Positions 6,881 to 10,137 of a stretch of DNA of 10,137 nucleotides are shown piece by piece (the first letter of the stretch is position 1; the number at the start of each line of letters is the position of its first letter). The DNA is taken from positions 1 through 10,137 of the forward strand of contig MGSI01000007.1 of the NCBI GenBank assembly GCA_001798455.1. Direction: 5' to 3'. The position numbers and the translations under genes were made by a program. The stretch is from Deltaproteobacteria bacterium RIFCSPLOWO2_02_FULL_57_26. Its GTDB lineage: Bacteria > Desulfobacterota > Binatia > UBA9968. The notes under the pieces were generated by a model. It was not told the DNA's origin. It did not search any database and saw nothing but the letters and a program-made list of their open reading frames with translations.

Positions 6881-6937
6881 CCTCCCATCTTCATTAAGGA
6901 GAAATTAAGCCTATTGAGTCTGGACGTCAACCAGACT
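6881..6937 (-). promoter_or_regulatory. Candidate lon promoter with an operator-like palindrome over the -35 box
   Basis: A perfect inverted repeat, AGTCTGG, 7 bases, CCAGACT, spans 6937-6917. Its loop contains TTGACG (6930-6925), a 5/6 match to the sigma-70 -35 box. Seventeen bases downstream is TAATTT (6907-6902), a weak -10. Initiation would be near 6895, giving a very short leader that holds the GGGAGG ribosome site (6886-6881). A regulator bound to the palindrome would cover the -35 box. The repeat is not CIRCE (HrcA) and only resembles the HspR site in its 7-base spacing. Promoter and operator are inferred from sequence alone. Confidence 0.45.
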
Positions 6938-6976
6938 TTTGAGGATACGCGATCTGGAGAACGATCCCAATGGGTT

Positions 6977-7004
6977 CGAAGAGCGGAGCGCAGGCTGCCC
7001 TTCG
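6977..7004 (-). other. Hairpin just downstream of dnaJ
   Basis: An 8-bp stem with one G-U pair (CGAAGGGC with GCTCTTCG, 12-base loop) begins 13 bases after the dnaJ stop on the minus strand. No T-run follows, so it is at best a weak or factor-assisted terminator, or a 3' end stabiliser of the dnaK-dnaJ mRNA. A short CCC/GGG stem-loop follows at 6966-6974. Confidence 0.3.
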
Positions 7005-7016
7005 GTGCGAAATGGA

Positions 7017-8129
7017 TCAGCCAAAGATCTGCCTGACTTTTTCAAAAAACCCTTTTGACAGGGGGTGGACTTCTTCTCCCCCGAGTGCTGCGAACTCCTT
7101 CAACAGCTCCTTCTGGCGCGCAGTTAGATGGGTGGGAGTCTCGACCATCACGCGGACGAGCTGGTCTCCCTGATGATACCCATGAACATCTCTGACGCCT
7201 TTACTTTTCAGGCGGAAAACCTTGCCTGATTGTGTGCCTGGAGGAATCTTCATTTTCACTTTCCCCTCCAGCGTGGGCACATCGATTTCCGCTCCCAGAG
7301 CGGCCTGGACAAAGTCGATCGGTATCTCGCAGATGATATCCAGGCCGTCCCGCACGAAGAGCGGGTGCGGCTCGACCTGAATGTCGACGTAGAGATCTCC
7401 CCCGGAGCCTCCCGAAATCCCGCTCTCACCTTCGCCCCTGAGCTTGAGGCGTGAGCCGGTATCCACGCCGGAGGGAATCTTAACGCTGAGGGTGTGGAAC
7501 TTTCGGACTCGGCCTTGGCCGTTGCAGGAACTGCACGGATCGCTAATGATGGTCCCTTCCCCTCGGCATTGGGTGCAGGTCCGAGAAACATTGAAGAAAC
7601 CCTGCTGAAAGCTAACCTGACCCCTTCCCCTGCAGGTCGGGCAACTCCGCGGCGACGTGCCGGGTTTGCACCCGCTTCCGCGGCAGGTGTCGCAGGGTCC
7701 CTGTCGCGGAACTTTGATTTTCTTCTCCGTTCCAAAAACTGCCTCCTCGAAGGTGATGTCAAGGTTATAGCGTAGGTCGTCGCCCCTGACGCGACTCCGC
7801 CGTCGACCGGTCCCGGTGCCAAAGAACTCGCCGAAAATGTCACCGAAAATGTCTTCGAAGCCGGAGGTGAAGTCAAAACCGCCACGGAACGGTCCGCCGT
7901 CTCCGAACGCCGCGTGGCCAAACTGATCGTATTGCGCTCTTTTCTCAGGATCCGTGAGGACCTGGTAGGCTTCGGAGAGTTCCTTAAACCGCTCCTCTGC
8001 GTCCTTATTCTCCGGATTGCGGTCAGGATGGTACTTCAGCGCCAGCTTACGGTAAGCCTTCTTGATTTCCTCTTCGCTGGTGCCGCGGTTCACGCCTAGG
8101 ACTTCGTAGTAATCTCTTTTCCCGTTCAA
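7017..8129 (-). CDS. dnaJ: Chaperone protein DnaJ (type I Hsp40)
   Basis: The 370-residue protein is the J-domain partner that delivers unfolded clients to DnaK and stimulates its ATPase. Parts in order are the J domain (5-70) with HPD at 34-36, a Gly/Phe-rich segment (about 71-105), a zinc-binding region with four CxxCxGxG-type motifs (cysteine pairs 146/149, 163/166, 185/188, 199/202), then the two beta-rich client-binding domains and the dimerisation tail. All zinc cysteines are present. The start is TTG at 8129: the frame has a TGA 12 bases upstream, and GAGGG lies 6 bases before the TTG, so TTG NGKRDYYEVLGV is the only start that keeps the whole J domain. The gene follows dnaK after 97 bases that contain a terminator-like hairpin. 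Confidence 0.98.
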   Translation of the reverse strand: MNGKRDYYEVLGVNRGTSEEEIKKAYRKLALKYHPDRNPENKDAEERFKELSEAYQVLTDPEKRAQYDQFGHAAFGDGGPFRGGFDFTSGFEDIFGDIFGEFFGTGTGRRRSRVRGDDLRYNLDITFEEAVFGTEKKIKVPRQGPCDTCRGSGCKPGTSPRSCPTCRGRGQVSFQQGFFNVSRTCTQCRGEGTIISDPCSSCNGQGRVRKFHTLSVKIPSGVDTGSRLKLRGEGESGISGGSGGDLYVDIQVEPHPLFVRDGLDIICEIPIDFVQAALGAEIDVPTLEGKVKMKIPPGTQSGKVFRLKSKGVRDVHGYHQGDQLVRVMVETPTHLTARQKELLKEFAALGGEEVHPLSKGFFEKVRQIFG

Positions 8130-8148
8130 CCGTAACCCTCATAACAAG

Positions 8149-8187
8149 AAAGCCCCTCTCCACGATTCGCGGGGGAGCAGGGGCCTT
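8149..8187 (-). terminator. Intrinsic-terminator-like hairpin between dnaK and dnaJ
   Basis: On the minus strand AAGGCCCCT (8187-8179) pairs over 9 positions, including one G-U, with AGGGGCTTT (8157-8149). A further CTCC/GGAG pairing lies inside the arm. It is followed by a run rich in T (CTTGTT). It lies 42 bases after the dnaK stop. The hairpin base is 19 bases before the dnaJ TTG and 8 bases before its GAGGG site, and I see no clear promoter between, so dnaJ is probably expressed by read-through at a lower level than dnaK. Stabilising the dnaK mRNA 3' end is an alternative role. Confidence 0.7.
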
Positions 8188-8229
8188 CTATGCTGTGAAA
8201 TATGGAACCTCGCTGCTCCTTGTGGTGGC

Positions 8230-10137
8230 TTAATCCTTGACCTCCTCGAAATCGGCATCCACCACATCCTCCTTCTTCTTGCCTCCCTCCTCTGCAGCCT
8301 GGGACGTTGATTCCTGCCCGGTCGAGGCCGCTTTCTGGGACGCCTTGGCGTACATCGCCTCGGCCAGCTTGTGGGAGGAACGGGTCAGCTCATCCACGGC
8401 GGAGCGGATGGTCTGGGCCTCCTGGCTTTCCATTGCTTGCTTGGCCTTTTGCAGTGCCGCCTCAATGTTCTCCTTAACACCGGCCTCCACCTCTCCGCCG
8501 TACTCTTTGAGAGATTTTTCCGTAGAGTAAATCAGCGAATCCAGTTGGTTACGGGCTTCCACGACCTCCTTGCGTTGGTGGTCTTCAGCGGCATGGGCCT
8601 CGGCGTCCTTGACCATGTGCTTGATCTCGTCCTCCGTGAGGCCGCTGGAGGCCGTGATCTTGATCGACTGCTCTCTCCCGGTTCCCAGATCCTTGGCCGA
8701 AACATGCACAATCCCGTTCGCGTCGATGTCAAAAGTTACCTCGACCTGCGGTATACCTCTGGGCGCAGGAGGAATCCCCACGAGATCGAATTGCCCGAGC
8801 AGCTTGTTGTTCGCGGCCATCTCCCTCTCCCCCTGGAAAACGCGGATAGAGACGGCGGTCTGATTGTCAGCTGCAGTGGAGAAGGTCTGGCTCTTACGGG
8901 TGGGGATCGTGGTGTTCCGCTCGATCAGCTTGGTAAACACGCCCCCCAAGGTCTCAATGCCCAGGGAAAGCGGGGTGACGTCCAGAAGCAGGATGTCTTT
9001 GACTTCGCCCTTGAGCACCGCCCCCTGAATGGCCGCGCCCACCGCCACCACCTCATCCGGATTGACCCCTTTGTGCGGATCCTTTCCAAAGATCTTTTTC
9101 ACCCTTTCCTGGACCGCGGGCATCCGAATCATCCCTCCGACCAGGACGACCTCATCGATATCCGCCGGAGTCAATCCCGCGTCTTTGAGTGCCTGGCGGC
9201 AGGGTGCTTCGGTGCGGTCGATCAGCTCGGCGCACAGCGCTTCCAGTTTGGACCGGGTCAATTTCATGTTGAGGTGCTTTGGCCCATGCTGGTCCGCGGT
9301 GATGAAGGGGAGGTTGATATCTGTCTCCAGCGAGGAGGACAGCTCGCATTTGGCCTTTTCCGCCGCTTCCTTCAGACGCTGTAGAGCCATGCGGTCTTTG
9401 CGCAGATCGATCCCCTGGTCCTTCTTGAACTCATCCGCCAGATAATCGATGACCCGCTGGTCGAAGTCGTCGCCGCCGAGGAAGGTGTCGCCGTTGGTGG
9501 ACTTGACTTCGAATACGCCGTCGCCGACTTCCAGGATCGAGATGTCAAACGTCCCTCCGCCGAGGTCAAATACGGCGATCTTCTCATCCTTTTTCTTATC
9601 CAGGCCGTAAGCCAGCGAGGCGGCCGTGGGCTCATTGATGATGCGGAGCACGTTCAAACCGGCCACCCGGCCAGCATCCTTCGTAGCCTGGCGTTGGGAG
9701 TCGTTAAAGTAGGCGGGAACTGTGACGACCGCGTCGGTCACCTTTTCGCCTAGATACTCATCGGCGGTCTGCTTCATCTTCTGCAGGATGAAGGCGGAGA
9801 TCTCCGGTGGACTGTATTTCTTACCCCGACTTTCCACCCAGGCATCGCCGTTCTCTGCTGCGACAAGCTTATACGGTAGCACCTTGGTCGCCTTTTTCAC
9901 TTCGGGGTCCTCATACCGGCGGCCCATGAGACGCTTGATCGAGAAGATGGTGTTTTCCGGATTTGTGATGGCCTGTCGCTTAGCGATCTGTCCCACCAAT
10001 CGTTCTCCGCTTTCAGAGAAAGCGACAACGGAAGGTGTCGTACGGCCTCCTTCGACATTGGCAATCACCTTGGGCTCTCCTCCCTCCATGATCGCCACGC
10101 AGGAATTAGTCGTTCCCAGGTCAATTCCTATAACCTT
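8230..10137 (-). CDS. dnaK: Chaperone protein DnaK (Hsp70), first residues cut by window edge
   Basis: The reading frame extends past the right edge: the last bases encode KVIGIDLGTTNSC, so probably only Met plus one residue are missing, and 635 residues are visible. DnaK is the ATP-driven Hsp70 that binds exposed hydrophobic segments, working with DnaJ and GrpE. Visible parts are phosphate-loop 1 (GIDLGTTNS), the segment VPAYFNDSQRQATKDAG, phosphate-loop 2 VFDLGGGTFD (about 189-198) with the conserved Thr, the hydrophobic interdomain linker ending LLLDVTPLSLG, the beta-sandwich with the IPTRKSQTFSTA segment, the helical lid, and a C-terminal tail ending in EEVKD, close to the classical EEVKDKK. 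Length is typical. The GTG-initiated shorter version from 10098 would remove the first ATP loop and is not the real start. The promoter and any grpE or hrcA lie outside the window. Confidence 0.98.
   Translation of the reverse strand, partial: KVIGIDLGTTNSCVAIMEGGEPKVIANVEGGRTTPSVVAFSESGERLVGQIAKRQAITNPENTIFSIKRLMGRRYEDPEVKKATKVLPYKLVAAENGDAWVESRGKKYSPPEISAFILQKMKQTADEYLGEKVTDAVVTVPAYFNDSQRQATKDAGRVAGLNVLRIINEPTAASLAYGLDKKKDEKIAVFDLGGGTFDISILEVGDGVFEVKSTNGDTFLGGDDFDQRVIDYLADEFKKDQGIDLRKDRMALQRLKEAAEKAKCELSSSLETDINLPFITADQHGPKHLNMKLTRSKLEALCAELIDRTEAPCRQALKDAGLTPADIDEVVLVGGMIRMPAVQERVKKIFGKDPHKGVNPDEVVAVGAAIQGAVLKGEVKDILLLDVTPLSLGIETLGGVFTKLIERNTTIPTRKSQTFSTAADNQTAVSIRVFQGEREMAANNKLLGQFDLVGIPPAPRGIPQVEVTFDIDANGIVHVSAKDLGTGREQSIKITASSGLTEDEIKHMVKDAEAHAAEDHQRKEVVEARNQLDSLIYSTEKSLKEYGGEVEAGVKENIEAALQKAKQAMESQEAQTIRSAVDELTRSSHKLAEAMYAKASQKAASTGQESTSQAAEEGGKKKEDVVDADFEEVKD

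Noticed and set aside
6917..6937. CIRCE or HspR (HAIR) box before lon
   Set aside because: The arms AGTCTGG/CCAGACT match neither TTAGCACTC/GAGTGCTAA nor CTTGAGT/ACTCAAG; only the 7-base spacing is shared with HAIR.
8371..9384. Long plus-strand ORF (337 codons) opposite dnaK
   Set aside because: Long antisense frames opposite dnaK are a well-known by-product of its codon bias. The translation shows no domain, and dnaK itself is certain.

Overview
All genes in this window lie on the minus strand, so transcription runs from the right edge to the left. In that order they are dnaK (5' end cut by the window edge), dnaJ, lon, thiL, larB, an archease gene, an HD-domain dNTPase-like gene, a small predicted secreted protein, a 287-base intergenic stretch, and the first 49 codons of sat (ATP sulfurylase), which is cut by the left edge. 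The window is densely coding and holds no transposase, CRISPR array, tRNA or rRNA gene that I can see.

The organism is a bacterium. It has standard bacterial DnaK, a type I DnaJ with four CxxCxGxG zinc motifs, and ATP-dependent Lon with a Ser-Lys protease site. GC is moderately high and the codons in the main block mostly end in G or C. A Gram-negative, possibly sulfur-metabolising lineage (Desulfobacterota, Nitrospirota, NC10 and similar groups) would fit sat, larB, archease and a SAMHD1-type HD protein. This assignment is an inference from gene content, not from a marker gene.

Right part (about 7017-10137): the DnaK/DnaJ chaperone pair. A good intrinsic-terminator-like hairpin sits between them, its base only 19 bases from a TTG start codon for dnaJ. 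Middle part (4382-6877): lon, with its own candidate promoter whose -35 box is the loop of a perfect 7-bp palindrome. From lon leftward (436-6877) the genes are packed like one operon: lon/thiL share one base, archease/HD overlap as ATGA, and the other gaps are 7-33 bases. This mixes protein quality control (Lon) with cofactor synthesis (ThiL for thiamine diphosphate, LarB for the nickel-pincer nucleotide), an RtcB-type RNA ligase activator (archease) and dNTP turnover (HD protein).

Left part (1-435): sat starts at base 148. Its codons are clearly more AT-rich than those of the upstream operon, and its leader can fold into a three-way junction.

I do not see a clearly new multi-gene system. 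The points most worth a second look are the divergent archease coupled to an HD phosphohydrolase and a small secreted protein, the lon operator-like palindrome, the dnaK-dnaJ attenuator, and the structured leader of sat.
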